Of a stretch of 59,612 nt of DNA, positions 8,860-18,313 are shown in pieces. The notes beneath the pieces are model-generated. The model saw only the letters and a program-made list of their open reading frames with translations. It did not search any database and had not been told where the DNA came from. The position numbers and the translations under genes are program-made. Every line of letters begins with the position of its first letter. Position 1 is the first letter of the stretch. Source of the stretch: Streptococcus sp. HMSC072G04 (GTDB taxonomy: Bacteria > Bacillota > Bacilli > Lactobacillales > Streptococcaceae); NCBI RefSeq assembly GCF_001813295.1, contig NZ_KV812044.1, positions 48,342 through 107,953 of the forward strand, in the 5' to 3' direction.

Positions 8860-8889
8860 CTTATATGACTTTCAGACATTACAGAGAGG

Positions 8890-9828
8890 TTAGTCAGCAA
8901 ACTTTTCTTTCCTCTCCCCTAAGCGATAGACAATCACTAGGGATACAAGAAGAACCAGAGTGGTGATGATTGATCCTTCTGCTCCAAATGCCCCTCCAGT
9001 CAACCAGTCAGGTCCATCTCCCATGGTAAAACTAAAGATAGACGCATCTGCGCCTGTGCCACTGACTTGAAAACCAAGGAGATTTCCTTGTACATAGTTC
9101 CAAGTGCCGTGTTGGGCGACCACTAGCCAGATACTATCCGTATAGATAAAAAGCAGACCAGCTAGCACTCCATCGAGGATGATATTCAGAACGGATAAGA
9201 AGGTCACTCCTGCATTTCCCATATGCAGAATGCCAAAGAGACTACTAGAAATCGCGATTGCTAAAGGCAAATTAGTTCTGGCTGCAATCCGAGTTAGGAG
9301 CCAACCCCGAGTGGCCACTTCTTCCGTTCCTCCTTGAAGGAGCCAAAATGGGAATAAGCCTAGAATAAAGAGGATGGGTTCTAAACTGAGCTCATTTAAT
9401 TCAAAAGTCCCAATGCCACTTACCTGGTAGATAAGCGCAATCACTCCCATTTGAACAAGGGACATCAAAATCCCCCAGACTAGATACTTGAGCCAATTTC
9501 TTTTTACAAAGCCTAAACTTGATAAAGCATTCTTCTCTATGACCTTCACCCAAAAAATAAAGAGAAATAGTATGATTACAAAACTGAAAAGCTCATAATA
9601 GAGAAGATAATGGTAGAAAAATTCTTGAATACTTGCTGTCCCATTTCCTGGTGAAAAGAACTCCGCCAGAAAACCTATCACTAAGGAAAATGGTCCCACC
9701 AATTCACTACTAAGCCATAGTCCCCCTTCTATAAAGAAGGAGGCTAAAAATACATAGAATAGTGTAGAAATAAGAACTGGCATAGATGTGTTTGTTTTTA
9801 TATCCTGAATGATCTTTCCTTTCTTCAT
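8890..9828 (-). CDS. CPBP family intramembrane metalloprotease
   Basis: This integral membrane protein has about eight hydrophobic segments and the CPBP (Abi/CaaX-protease-like) motif TEEVATRGW, that is EExxxR, followed further on by HMGNAG and by AQHGTWN, which provide the conserved histidines. In Gram-positive bacteria these proteins are often linked to bacteriocin self-immunity or membrane protein processing; the target is unknown. I place the start at 9828, where GGAGG lies six bases upstream of ATG. The longer frame to 9885 has no ribosome binding site. It is divergent from glnPQ and lies next to the peptide-sensing-type cassette. Confidence 0.85.
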   Translation of the reverse strand: MKKGKIIQDIKTNTSMPVLISTLFYVFLASFFIEGGLWLSSELVGPFSLVIGFLAEFFSPGNGTASIQEFFYHYLLYYELFSFVIILFLFIFWVKVIEKNALSSLGFVKRNWLKYLVWGILMSLVQMGVIALIYQVSGIGTFELNELSLEPILFILGLFPFWLLQGGTEEVATRGWLLTRIAARTNLPLAIAISSSLFGILHMGNAGVTFLSVLNIILDGVLAGLLFIYTDSIWLVVAQHGTWNYVQGNLLGFQVSGTGADASIFSFTMGDGPDWLTGGAFGAEGSIITTLVLLVSLVIVYRLGERKEKFAD

Positions 9829-9894
9829 GATCAACCTCCATTTATCTAATAGGTCCATTGTAACAAAGAAAATCCAGACCTGCAATACAGATTC

Positions 9895-9913
9895 ATGTAA
9901 GAAAACCTAACAT
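9895..9913. promoter_or_regulatory. GlnR operator (GlnR box)
   Basis: ATGTAAGAAAACCTAACAT matches the GlnR consensus ATGTnA-N7-TnACAT at every fixed position. It ends 16 bp before the -35 box of glnPQ. GlnR represses nitrogen-uptake genes, including glnPQ in pneumococcus, when glutamine is plentiful. The match is seen here; the regulation is known from relatives. Confidence 0.82.
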
Positions 9914-9929
9914 CAAAACTGGATTTTTC

Positions 9930-9958
9930 TTGCAAAAACGACTTTTTTCTGATATAAT
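9930..9958 (+). promoter_or_regulatory. glnPQ promoter
   Basis: -35 TTGCAA and -10 TATAAT are separated by exactly 17 bp. Transcription would begin near 9965, leaving a leader of about 125 nt before the glnP start codon. Confidence 0.85.
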
Positions 9959-9982
9959 AGCTCTTATAGAAGAACATAAGAC

Positions 9983-10020
9983 CATTCATACTCGTTTTGG
10001 TATGAATGATTTGTTTTTTT
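9983..10020 (+). terminator. Leader terminator (possible attenuator) of glnPQ
   Basis: CATTCATAC pairs perfectly with GTATGAATG (9 bp, 8-nt loop), and a run of seven T residues follows four bases later. It lies inside the leader, after the promoter and 70 bp before glnP. Readthrough must therefore occur or be controlled. An upstream small hairpin (TCTTAT with ATAAGA, 9962-9981) directly precedes it. Confidence 0.55.
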
Positions 10021-10090
10021 AAGGCCATCCTTTGGTCAAAGTGCTCATGGGTCAAATACCCAAAGAGAAAAGAATTAAAAGGAGACAGAA

Positions 10091-12274
10091 ATGAAGAAAA
10101 AATTACTAGCATGTTTGCTTTTCTTATTTCCATTCGTTGCATTCGCTGGTCATGCTCATGCTGAGACGATCAAGGTCGTTTTCGATACAGCATATGCACC
10201 ATTTGAATTTAAGGATTCAGATCAAACCTATAAAGGAATTGACGTAGAGATCTTGGACAAGGTCGCTGAAATCAATGGCTGGAATTTGGATAAATCCTTC
10301 CCTGGATTTGATGCAGCGGTCAATGCAGTTCAAGCTGGTCAAGCAGATGCCATCATGGCCGGTATGACCAAAACAACAGAACGTGAAAAAGTCTTCACCA
10401 TGTCTGATACTTACTATGATACAAAAGTTGTCATCGCGACTACGAAAGCCGATAAAATCACGAAGTACAGCCAATTAAAAGGGAAGACAGTCGGTGTTAA
10501 AAACGGAACTGCAGCCCAACGCTTCCTCGATAAAAATAAGGACAAGTACGGCTACAAGATCAAGACCTTTGATACTGGTGATCTCATGTACAACAGTTTA
10601 TCAGCTGGTGCAGTGGATGCAGTCATGGATGACCAACCTGTTATTCAATACGCCATCCAAAAGGGTCAGGACCTAGCTATCAATATGGACGGGGAAGCAG
10701 TCGGTGGCTTTGCCTTTGGTGTTAAAAAAGGTGGAAATCATGAAAAGTTAATCACTGAATTTAACAAGGCTCTCGCTCAAATGAAAGCTGATGGAACACT
10801 TGATGAGATCATCAAGAAATGGACAGGTGAAAGCCAATCATCAAGTAACAGTGCCGTTCCAGAAACAACTACTCCTGCTGGTCAAAAAGCAACTCCTAAA
10901 AAATCAAAATATAGCATTTCAAGTGACTCATCTTTTGCACCATTTGTCTTCCAAAATGGAAAAAACAAATACACAGGGATCGATATGGACTTGATCAAGG
11001 CTATTGCCAAAGACCAAGGATTTACCATCGAGATTAATAATCCTGGATTTGACGCAGCGGTAAGTGATGTCCAATCCGGCCATGCGCAAGGAATGATCGC
11101 AGGGATGACCGTAACAGATGCTCGGAAAGAAACATTTGATTTTTCTGAACCATACTACACGGCCAATTCTATTCTAGCCGTTCAAGAAAGTAGCAAGATT
11201 GATTCTTATGATGACCTTAAAGGAAAGACAGTCGGTGTTAAAAACGGTACTTCCTCACAAAACTTCCTTGAAGAGAACCAAAAGAAATATGGTTACAAGA
11301 TCAAAACCTTCTCTGACGGAGCTTCTATGTATGACAGTTTGAATTCTGGTTCTGTTGCAGCGATCATGGATGACGAACCTGTTATCAAATACGCTATTAA
11401 ACAAGGACGTAAATTCAAAACACCTATCGAAGGAACTCCAAGTGGTCAACTAGCATTTGCCGTTAAAAAAGGTGAAAATCCTGAATTGATCGAGATGTTC
11501 AATAACGGTCTTGCAAACTTGAAGAAAAGTGGTCAATACCAAAAGATTCTCGATAAATACCTTAAAGCAGATAGCAAGTCAAGTACTTCAAGTACAACAG
11601 CAGATGAAACAACGATCTGGGGCTTGCTCCAAAACAACTACAAACAACTGTTAAGTGGTTTGGGTGTTACTCTTGCCCTTGCACTTCTCTCTTTCGCCAT
11701 TGCTATGGTGATCGGTGTTATCTTCGGGATGTTTAGTGTTAGCCCTTATAAATGGCTCCGCTGGACAGCTGAAATCTTTGTCGATGTCATTCGTGGGATC
11801 CCACTCATGATCCTCGCCGCCTTCATCTTCTGGGGAATTCCAAACTTGATTGAATCGGTCACAGGTCATCAATCCCCAATTAACGACTTTGTCGCAGGTA
11901 CTATTGCCCTCTCTCTCAATGCTGCTGCCTATATCGCAGAAATTGTCCGTGGGGGGATCCAAGCTGTACCGATTGGACAGATGGAAGCTAGCCGAAGCCT
12001 TGGGATCTCTTATGGCAAGACCATGCGCAAGATCATCTTGCCACAAGCAACCAAACTCATGCTTCCAAACTTTGTTAACCAATTCGTCATTGCCCTGAAA
12101 GATACGACGATCGTTTCTGCGATCGGATTGGTAGAACTCTTCCAAACTGGTAAGATCATCATCGCTCGAAACTACCAAAGTTTCAAGATGTATGCGATCC
12201 TTGCCGTCTTCTACCTCGTGATTATCACCTTGCTAACACGATTTGCAAAAAAATTAGAAAAGAAGGTTAACTAA
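10091..12274 (+). CDS. glnP: Glutamine/glutamate ABC importer, fused double substrate-binding and permease protein
   Basis: GlnP binds glutamine or glutamate outside the membrane and passes it through its own channel. The 727 residues show an N-terminal signal/membrane segment (about 1-25), a first amino-acid-binding domain (about 25-245), a second related one (about 268-490), and a permease domain with several transmembrane segments (about 510-727) containing [20 protein letters not shown], the EAA loop that docks on the ATPase. Tandem binding domains fused to a permease are the known GlnP architecture in lactococci and streptococci. AAAAGGAG precedes the start. The stop overlaps the glnQ start by one base. 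The GlnR box and leader terminator upstream suggest nitrogen control. Confidence 0.95.
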   Translation: MKKKLLACLLFLFPFVAFAGHAHAETIKVVFDTAYAPFEFKDSDQTYKGIDVEILDKVAEINGWNLDKSFPGFDAAVNAVQAGQADAIMAGMTKTTEREKVFTMSDTYYDTKVVIATTKADKITKYSQLKGKTVGVKNGTAAQRFLDKNKDKYGYKIKTFDTGDLMYNSLSAGAVDAVMDDQPVIQYAIQKGQDLAINMDGEAVGGFAFGVKKGGNHEKLITEFNKALAQMKADGTLDEIIKKWTGESQSSSNSAVPETTTPAGQKATPKKSKYSISSDSSFAPFVFQNGKNKYTGIDMDLIKAIAKDQGFTIEINNPGFDAAVSDVQSGHAQGMIAGMTVTDARKETFDFSEPYYTANSILAVQESSKIDSYDDLKGKTVGVKNGTSSQNFLEENQKKYGYKIKTFSDGASMYDSLNSGSVAAIMDDEPVIKYAIKQGRKFKTPIEGTPSGQLAFAVKKGENPELIEMFNNGLANLKKSGQYQKILDKYLKADSKSSTSSTTADETTIWGLLQNNYKQLLSGLGVTLALALLSFAIAMVIGVIFGMFSVSPYKWLRWTAEIFVDVIRGIPLMILAAFIFWGIPNLIESVTGHQSPINDFVAGTIALSLNAAAYIAEIVRGGIQAVPIGQMEASRSLGISYGKTMRKIILPQATKLMLPNFVNQFVIALKDTTIVSAIGLVELFQTGKIIIARNYQSFKMYAILAVFYLVIITLLTRFAKKLEKKVN

Positions 12275-13014
12275 TGGCTAAATTAAAAATTGATGTCCAT
12301 GACCTCCACAAATACTATGGTGAAAATGAGGTCTTAAAAGGAATCTCAACAAAATTCTACGAAGGGGATGTGGTCTGTATTATCGGACCGTCCGGTTCTG
12401 GTAAATCGACCTTCCTTCGTAGTCTCAATCTACTCGAAGAAGTTACAAAAGGTCAAATTACCGTAAATGGATATGATCTAACCGATCCAAAAACCAATGT
12501 TGATTTGGTCCGTGAAAATATCGGGATGGTTTTCCAACACTTCAACCTCTTCCCTCACATGAGCGTCCTTGAAAACATTATGTTTGCGCCAGTAGAGCAC
12601 AAACTGATGACCCGTGAAGAAGCTCAAAAAGTCGGTATGGAATTGTTGGAAAAAGTTGGTCTCGCAGATAAAGCCGATGCCAATCCAAACAGCCTTTCCG
12701 GTGGTCAAAAACAACGTGTGGCTATCGCACGTGGACTTGCCATGAATCCAGATATTATGCTCTTTGACGAACCGACTTCTGCCCTTGACCCTGAGATGGT
12801 TGGAGATGTATTGAACGTTATGAAAGAGTTGGCAGAGCAAGGCATGACCATGATCATCGTTACCCACGAGATGGGATTTGCCCGCCAAGTAGCCAACCGC
12901 GTCATCTTCACCGCAGACGGTGAATTCCTCGAAGACGGTAAACCAGACCAAATCTTCGACAACCCACAACACCCACGTTTGAAAGAATTCTTGGATAAGG
13001 TTCTAAACGTTTAA
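12274..13014 (+). CDS. glnQ: Glutamine/polar amino acid ABC importer ATP-binding protein
   Basis: This 246-residue ATPase has Walker [10 protein letters not shown] (about 39-47), Q-loop FQHFNLFPH, signature [16 protein letters not shown] (about 149-164) and Walker [13 protein letters not shown] (about 169-180), with the switch His in VTHEMGFA. The sequence is typical of polar-amino-acid importer ATPases. It shares one base with the glnP stop codon (TAATG), so the two are translationally coupled and form a GlnPQ complex with two GlnP and two GlnQ chains. A strong terminator follows at 13031. Confidence 0.95.
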   Translation: MAKLKIDVHDLHKYYGENEVLKGISTKFYEGDVVCIIGPSGSGKSTFLRSLNLLEEVTKGQITVNGYDLTDPKTNVDLVRENIGMVFQHFNLFPHMSVLENIMFAPVEHKLMTREEAQKVGMELLEKVGLADKADANPNSLSGGQKQRVAIARGLAMNPDIMLFDEPTSALDPEMVGDVLNVMKELAEQGMTMIIVTHEMGFARQVANRVIFTADGEFLEDGKPDQIFDNPQHPRLKEFLDKVLNV

Positions 13015-13030
13015 AAAGATAAAGTTTCTG

Positions 13031-13062
13031 AAACATCTAGCAATTTTGCTAGATGTTTTTTT
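13031..13062 (+). terminator. glnPQ terminator
   Basis: AAACATCTAGC pairs with GCTAGATGTTT across a six-base loop, followed by a run of T residues. It lies 17 bp after the glnQ stop. Confidence 0.88.
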
Positions 13063-13065
13063 AGA

Positions 13066-13097
13066 CTAAAAAAGCATTTTCAAACCTGAAAATGCTT
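13066..13097 (-). terminator. Terminator hairpin A of the first exporter operon
   Basis: AAGCATTTTCA (13072-13082) pairs with TGAAAATGCTT (13087-13097) across a 4-nt loop. On the minus strand a run of T residues follows, so it can end transcripts coming from the exporter genes at 13388-16854. An almost identical hairpin lies at 13356-13381 on the other side of the inserted repeat. Confidence 0.65.
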
Positions 13098-13194
13098 AGA
13101 ATGTGGACTAACTATTTTAAAATAAAATAAGTAAAGCGTTTCTAAAAAGGAACAACAATGAGTTTCAATTTTTAAAATGAATCAAGAAAATATT

Positions 13195-13332
13195 GAAACT
13201 TTCCGCTGTGAGAAAAGTGCTAGAAACAAATCAGTTTCTAGCACTCGGGAGTTTTGAAACCTTAGGTTCAAAACTAAGTCATGGAACTTCGTAGAAGTTC
13301 GCTGACGTCCGTACTCACTTAAGGAAAGTTTT
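13195..13332 (+). repeat. BOX-like structured repeat, complete copy 2 (138 bp)
   Basis: The ends form a terminal inverted repeat (AAACTTTCC...GTGAG against CTCAC...GGAAAGTTT). Inside are three hairpins. P2 has a 12-bp stem, AGTGCTAGAAAC with GTTTCTAGCACT. P3 pairs AGTTTTGAA with TTCAAAACT and is capped by CC-TTA-GG. P4 pairs GAACTTC with GAAGTTC around GTA. The CGCTGACGTCCG core follows. Copy 3 at 26429 has the same length and compensatory changes in P1, P2 and P3. It lies between convergent operons. Confidence 0.85.
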
Positions 13333-13355
13333 GAATATGTCTTTATCTTCAATCT

Positions 13356-13381
13356 AAGCATTTTCAAATCTGAAAATGCTT
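13356..13381. repeat. Hairpin B, near-duplicate of hairpin A across the repeat
   Basis: AAGCATTTTCA and TGAAAATGCTT form the same 11-bp stem as at 13072-13097, differing only in the loop. It lies seven bases before the stop codon end of the exporter gene, so it is the first hairpin met by its transcript. It lacks a good minus-strand T-run, unlike hairpin A. Confidence 0.6.
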
Positions 13382-13387
13382 TTCATT

Positions 13388-15130
13388 CTAACTAATCTGT
13401 TGCTGAGCTGTCTGCATCTTGTAGTAAACACCTTGCGCTTGCATTAGCTCTTCATGAGTGCCATGTTCAACAATATCGCCATCCACCATGACAAGGATCA
13501 TATCGGCATTTTGAATGGTCGATAAGCGGTGAGCAATGATAAAGCTGGTCCGTCCCTTCATGAGTTGATTAAAGGCATCTTGAATCAAGACCTCAGTCCG
13601 AGTATCGATGGAGGATGTCGCCTCATCCAAGATCAAAATCTTAGGAACTGAAAGGAAAACCCGCGCAATCGTTAAGAGTTGGCGTTGTCCTTGAGACAAA
13701 GACTCTCCAGCATCTGAAAGATACGTATCGTACCCTTGTGGCAACTGCCGAATGAAGAAATCTGCATTGGCGGCTTTGGCTGCTTCTATGACTTCTTCTC
13801 TAGTTGCATCTGGACGAGAAAAGGCGATATTTTCATGAATGGTCCCAACCTTGAGCCAGGTTTCTTGCAGGACCATACCAAACTGTTGGCGGTAAGAGGC
13901 ACGAGTGTAGTCCGTAATTGGCACCCCATCAATCGTGATCTCTCCAGAATTAACAGGGTAGAAACGCATGAGCAGATTAATCAAGGTCGACTTCCCTGCT
14001 CCTGTAGGTCCTACAATGGCAACCTTACTGGCAGCTGGAACATGAATGGTTAAATCTTTGATCAAGGTCCGACCCAAATCATAGCCAAATGTGACGTGTT
14101 CAAAACCAATCGCACCTTTAACATCCTGACTTTCCAGGACCCGTTGCCCTGTCTCTTCGACCTCAGCTTGATCCAAGACGCTGTACAAGCGCTCTGCGCA
14201 GGCAAGGGCACTTTGGAGTTCTGACAAGACAGAGGAGATATCATTAAAGGGCTTGGTGTATTGGTTGACATAATTGAGGAAGGTCACCAATTGACCGACA
14301 GTAAAGTGAGATCCCGAAATAATGCGTACAGCACCAAATCCAGCCACTACTGCATAAATCAAGGCATTCACAAAGCGAGTGGCAGGGTTGACAGTTGAGG
14401 AATAAAAGACAGCGGATTGGGAATAATTGGCATAGCTTTCATTCGTCCCTTTAAAAGCCTTACGGAATTGATCCTGAGCGTTAAAGGACTGGATCAAGCT
14501 TTCCTGGGTCAAGGACTCTTCGATCAACTGAGTTTGAAGACCACGCGCCTTGGTTTGCGCTTGGAAAAGCGTATAGGAGCGCTTGGCAATGAAACGAGCA
14601 ATCACCAGGGATAAAGGGGTCAAGACCAGAACCGCCACCATCATAAAGAAATCCAATTCTGCCATCGTCACGATGGTGACAAGAATGGTTAAGAGGCCAA
14701 CAAAGAACTGGTTAAAGACCATCAGAAGACCACTATTGAGTTGCTCTACATCGGTCGTGAGGCGACTGACGAAGTCCCCGCTCCCTTGTTTATCTAGATA
14801 AGACAAGGGCAATCGGTGTACTTTTTCCATAACTTCTGCTCTTAGACTTTGGCTAAACCGATAGACCAATTGATTGTAGACAAGAGGATTGATCCATTGG
14901 ATCAAGGTATTGACCACAATGACCAGAACCATTTGGATCAAAACGGGCCATAAGACTGTCATCCCTTGAGGATTGATGACTAAATCAATCGCATGTCCGA
15001 TGAGGATCGGTAACCAGACTGTTAAGGCCACTTGAGCGATGGTTCCGAGACTAGCTAGAATCAGGAGCCCGGGATGGTGAGCAAAATCTCTAAACAGACG
15101 TTTTACATAACTAGAACGTTTTTGACTCAT
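13388..15130 (-). CDS. Heterodimeric ABC exporter, subunit with the catalytic Walker B
   Basis: This 580-residue half-transporter has six transmembrane helices (about 1-320) followed by an ATPase domain. It has Walker A VGPTGAGKST, Walker B ILILDEATSSID with the catalytic Glu, and switch His in IAHRLSTI. Its signature motif is LSQGQ rather than LSGGQ. The partner upstream has a normal signature but Asp in place of the catalytic Glu. This is the complementary degeneracy of heterodimeric multidrug or lipid exporters such as LmrCD and PatAB-type pumps. The start overlaps the partner stop by 4 bp and has GGGAGGGAGGAAG upstream. The substrate is unknown. Confidence 0.9.
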   Translation of the reverse strand: MSQKRSSYVKRLFRDFAHHPGLLILASLGTIAQVALTVWLPILIGHAIDLVINPQGMTVLWPVLIQMVLVIVVNTLIQWINPLVYNQLVYRFSQSLRAEVMEKVHRLPLSYLDKQGSGDFVSRLTTDVEQLNSGLLMVFNQFFVGLLTILVTIVTMAELDFFMMVAVLVLTPLSLVIARFIAKRSYTLFQAQTKARGLQTQLIEESLTQESLIQSFNAQDQFRKAFKGTNESYANYSQSAVFYSSTVNPATRFVNALIYAVVAGFGAVRIISGSHFTVGQLVTFLNYVNQYTKPFNDISSVLSELQSALACAERLYSVLDQAEVEETGQRVLESQDVKGAIGFEHVTFGYDLGRTLIKDLTIHVPAASKVAIVGPTGAGKSTLINLLMRFYPVNSGEITIDGVPITDYTRASYRQQFGMVLQETWLKVGTIHENIAFSRPDATREEVIEAAKAANADFFIRQLPQGYDTYLSDAGESLSQGQRQLLTIARVFLSVPKILILDEATSSIDTRTEVLIQDAFNQLMKGRTSFIIAHRLSTIQNADMILVMVDGDIVEHGTHEELMQAQGVYYKMQTAQQQIS

Positions 15131-16854
15131 GCTTCCTCCCTCCCGTGTTGTGATTCATGAATTTCTTGATAAATCTCATTGCTAGACAAAAGGAAATCAT
15201 GATTTCCCAGTCCTACTTGATGTCCTTTGTTCAAGACCAAAATCTGATCAGCAGACTTGAGACTATTGGTTCGTTGAGATACTAGGATCAAACTCGTATC
15301 CCTCAATTCTTCTTTAATCGATTTTAAGAGACGAGCTACCGTCAAATAATCCAAGGCGGAGGTTGAATCATCCAAAATTAAGAAAGGAGATTTCTTCAAA
15401 AGGGCACGCGCAATGGTCAACCGCTGACGTTGGCCTCCTGAGAAATTTCGCCCAAAGGCTTCCACTTGCTCATCGAGTTGTCCTTCTTTTTCACGGACAA
15501 AATCAGCCGCCTGAGCTGTTTCTAGGGCCCACCACAAATCTTCATCCGATAGACCTTCTTCCATCCCTAGTAAGAGATTCGAGCGGATAGTCCCTCTAAA
15601 GAGCTCTGCCTTCTGTGGGACAACAGCAACCCACTCCCGCCACTCCTTAAGAGTTTTAGGAGAGCAACCTTGATGATAGAGGGCTAATTTCCCCTGACTC
15701 ACAGCATACAAATGACTCAATAACTGAACCAGGGTAGACTTCCCAGATCCTGTACCACCGATTATTCCCAACATCTGTCCATGATCCAGAACAAAGGAAA
15801 TATCTTCTAGAGCTGGGCTTGAAGCCGTTGGATAAGTGAATGAAACTTTCTCTGCGCTGATCGCTTCTTGCTCTCTTGCAGTTTCTACTGGCAAAGCTTC
15901 TAAGAGGTCTTCTTCCTTCAAATCGAAAATCTCTTGCACACGCTTGGCTGAAATATAGCTGACATTTAAAGACGTGACCAGCATAGCCAGCTTGATCAAT
16001 TCTGTTAAAATTTGTAATAAATAATTGACCAAAGCGACCAACATCCCTTGGGTTAAAAGACCAGCAGAGATATTCAATTGTCCTTGCCAAATGACACAAA
16101 CCAAGGTCGTATTGACCACAAGGAAGGTCAAGGGACTCACCAAACTAGACCAGATACCAGCGCGAATTTGCCAGATCTTGTAGTCCTGATTGACCTCTCT
16201 AAAATCCTCTAATTCACTAGCATCTTGTCCAAAGGCTCGAATCACCCGCATCCCTTGAAATTGCTGACGCGTCACCGTAACCATCCGGTCTGTGATTTTC
16301 CGAATCTTAGCAAATAGCGGATTGACAATCCGTGACATGATCACAATAATCAGGGTTAAAATCGCCACCATCCCCAAGAACCAAAGGGTTAGTTTAGGAC
16401 TGATGGTGAAGGCCATGATGATAGAACCAAAGACAATAATCGGTGCTCTCAAAAAGAGGCGCAAGAATTGGTTGATCCCAACCTGAATTTGATAGGTATC
16501 AGAAGTGAGACGGGTTACCAAACTAGAAGTCCCGATCCTATCTCGCTTGTCCTTTGGAAGCGATAAGATTTTCTCATACAAATCCTTGGTCATCTCGCGG
16601 GTAAAGCCGACAGCTGCTTTAGAAGAAAAATACTGGGCCGTAATAGCTACGACAACCCCAAAGCTCGCAAATAAAAACAAAACACCAACCGTCATCATCA
16701 CTGCGCTCGTTTCCTTTTTCGGAATGACCTGATCGACTAAGTGGGCGATGATTAAGGGGACACACAATTCAAAAATAGCTTCTAAAAGTTTAAACACGGG
16801 CCCTAGAAAAGTTTCCCATAAATAGCCCTTAAAATACTTCAATAATGATTTCAT
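15127..16854 (-). CDS. Heterodimeric ABC exporter, subunit with the degenerate Walker B
   Basis: This 575-residue half-transporter has six transmembrane helices, then an ATPase domain with Walker A IGGTGSGKST and signature FSGGQRQR. Walker B is FLILDDSTSALD, with Asp where the catalytic Glu should be, and the switch region reads VSQRTNSL, with Gln in place of His. Its own ATP site should therefore hydrolyse poorly, as in the non-catalytic half of heterodimeric exporters. The promoter is probably the TGGTAAAAT box near 16888-16896. The ribosome binding site is weak. It is the first gene of a two-gene operon with its partner. Confidence 0.9.
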   Translation of the reverse strand: MKSLLKYFKGYLWETFLGPVFKLLEAIFELCVPLIIAHLVDQVIPKKETSAVMMTVGVLFLFASFGVVVAITAQYFSSKAAVGFTREMTKDLYEKILSLPKDKRDRIGTSSLVTRLTSDTYQIQVGINQFLRLFLRAPIIVFGSIIMAFTISPKLTLWFLGMVAILTLIIVIMSRIVNPLFAKIRKITDRMVTVTRQQFQGMRVIRAFGQDASELEDFREVNQDYKIWQIRAGIWSSLVSPLTFLVVNTTLVCVIWQGQLNISAGLLTQGMLVALVNYLLQILTELIKLAMLVTSLNVSYISAKRVQEIFDLKEEDLLEALPVETAREQEAISAEKVSFTYPTASSPALEDISFVLDHGQMLGIIGGTGSGKSTLVQLLSHLYAVSQGKLALYHQGCSPKTLKEWREWVAVVPQKAELFRGTIRSNLLLGMEEGLSDEDLWWALETAQAADFVREKEGQLDEQVEAFGRNFSGGQRQRLTIARALLKKSPFLILDDSTSALDYLTVARLLKSIKEELRDTSLILVSQRTNSLKSADQILVLNKGHQVGLGNHDFLLSSNEIYQEIHESQHGREEA

Positions 16855-16909
16855 ACGACTCGATTCTTTTTTTATAGATATACATATTTTACCACAAATT
16901 CTTAAGATG

Positions 16910-16940
16910 AAAAAACTCTCCCTGCAGAGCAGAGAGAGTT
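16910..16940 (-). terminator. Terminator of the MFS transporter gene
   Basis: AACTCTC pairs with GAGAGTT and CTGC with GCAG in one stem with a single mismatch. On the minus strand it is followed by six T residues. A second hairpin, GACAAGT with ACTTGTC (16950-16971), lies between it and the gene end. Confidence 0.75.
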
Positions 16941-17055
16941 GAGTCGTTAGACAAGTAACAAAAAACTTGTCTTTTGTTAAGCAAGAGTTTATTCAACGAT
17001 AGTTTCTCTGCTATTCTTCTATCTATGCCTTGTTAGAATCATGAACCTTAAGGCG

Positions 17056-18255
17056 TTATTCAGTCTTTGGCACCTTGCTTAAGGTCTTTCCCATTTTCCC
17101 CAATCCAAACATCAAGAGAGGGAAAGAGAATAGCGTTATAAGGCCTAATACGATAAAGACTGCTACAAATCCATAACTATCAATGAACCACCCAGTCAAA
17201 GGGAAGATGACAATCATAGATAGACTAAACATCATCGAATTGATACTCAGCATGGTTGCTCGTACACTGGATGGCAGATAAGCTTGTAAATCATTGTAGT
17301 AAATGGGTTGATAAACGGCATAAAGGGCATTGGTCAAGAGATAGACACTCAGATAGGCGAATGGAGTCTTCAAACCTACCAAAAGCAAGACCAAACCTGT
17401 CAGTGCAACCAGAATCGGAAAGACTTGATTACTATTCCATTTTTTCCCGATTTGACTGGCCAAATAAACCGCTAGGAGATTGAATCCACTACCAATTAAC
17501 ATGATGAGCGAAACTTGCCAACTAGCTAAGTCACTAATTTTCTGTTGGTAGTAAAAATAAAACATACACATGATGGTCCCTACCAACTGATAGGTGAGCA
17601 TCCAGTAAAACAAGACTGGTTTTTCCTGCCATTCTTGTTTCACTACCTCCAATATCCGCTTTAAGGTCAAGTGACTTCTTTCATCACTCTTGCTCTCTGG
17701 CTCTTTCATCAGAAAGATCAAAAGAATGGAAAGCAAGGAAAGCCCAATAGCAATATAATAGGTCCAAGCCAATGCTCCGTGAATAAAGAAGCCTGCCACG
17801 ACTGTACCTAACGTTCGGGTGACTTCGGCCACACCAGACAAGAAGCTAGAAATCTGAAGATAACGGTCTTTTTGACCTGCTGCCACAGCTGAATCAAATA
17901 AGAAAGCTGTACTGGTCCCCGAGTCAAAATTATAAGACCAAGCATTGACCATCATAGCAATGGCATAGATCCAAAAATTCCCCTGACCAAATAAAATCAA
18001 GATCGAGGATCCAATACTGGACAAGCGAGCCAAATAGAGATTAGTCTTGTAGCTAAATCGATCGGCCAACATACCAGATGGAATCTCACATAAAAGGCTC
18101 GTCCCATGAAAGATACTCTCTAATAGACCAATTTGAAGTAAAGAAAGACCATTCTGAATAAAAAATAAAATCCAAAAACTGGTGATTCCAAAATAAGATG
18201 TAAATTCCAAACCTGTTAGGAGTGAAATATTGCGTTTGTAAGTTCTTTTAAACAT
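17056..18255 (-). CDS. MFS transporter
   Basis: This 399-residue protein has about twelve hydrophobic segments. The loop between helices 2 and 3 reads EIPSGMLADRFSYK, a form of the MFS signature GxLaDrxGrk. A hydrophilic central loop lies near residue 195-205. It is a proton-coupled or facilitative membrane carrier, probably an efflux permease; the substrate is not predictable. GAGGAAA precedes the start, and a TATAAT box lies just upstream of that. It has its own terminator, so it appears to be monocistronic. Confidence 0.85.
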   Translation of the reverse strand: MFKRTYKRNISLLTGLEFTSYFGITSFWILFFIQNGLSLLQIGLLESIFHGTSLLCEIPSGMLADRFSYKTNLYLARLSSIGSSILILFGQGNFWIYAIAMMVNAWSYNFDSGTSTAFLFDSAVAAGQKDRYLQISSFLSGVAEVTRTLGTVVAGFFIHGALAWTYYIAIGLSLLSILLIFLMKEPESKSDERSHLTLKRILEVVKQEWQEKPVLFYWMLTYQLVGTIMCMFYFYYQQKISDLASWQVSLIMLIGSGFNLLAVYLASQIGKKWNSNQVFPILVALTGLVLLLVGLKTPFAYLSVYLLTNALYAVYQPIYYNDLQAYLPSSVRATMLSINSMMFSLSMIVIFPLTGWFIDSYGFVAVFIVLGLITLFSFPLLMFGLGKMGKTLSKVPKTE

Positions 18256-18313
18256 TGTTTTTCCTCTTTCAATAGATTATATAAGTGTTTCTAAAAGACT
18301 TACTTAGATTTGC

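Noticed and set aside
11651..12178. Long antisense frame of about 175 codons over the glnP permease domain
   Set aside because: The sense strand encodes the conserved permease; the antisense product has no recognisable domain, so it reflects codon usage.
12478..12972. Antisense frame of about 164 codons over glnQ
   Set aside because: It mirrors the conserved ATPase sequence and lacks start signals.
13195..13332. CRISPR-like repeat array
   Set aside because: The repeats are single dispersed elements with internal hairpins and terminal inverted repeats, not regularly spaced direct repeats.
16905..16916. CiaR-type binding site (CTTAAG) near the exporter operon
   Set aside because: Only one half-repeat is present; the second TTTAAG at the required spacing is missing.
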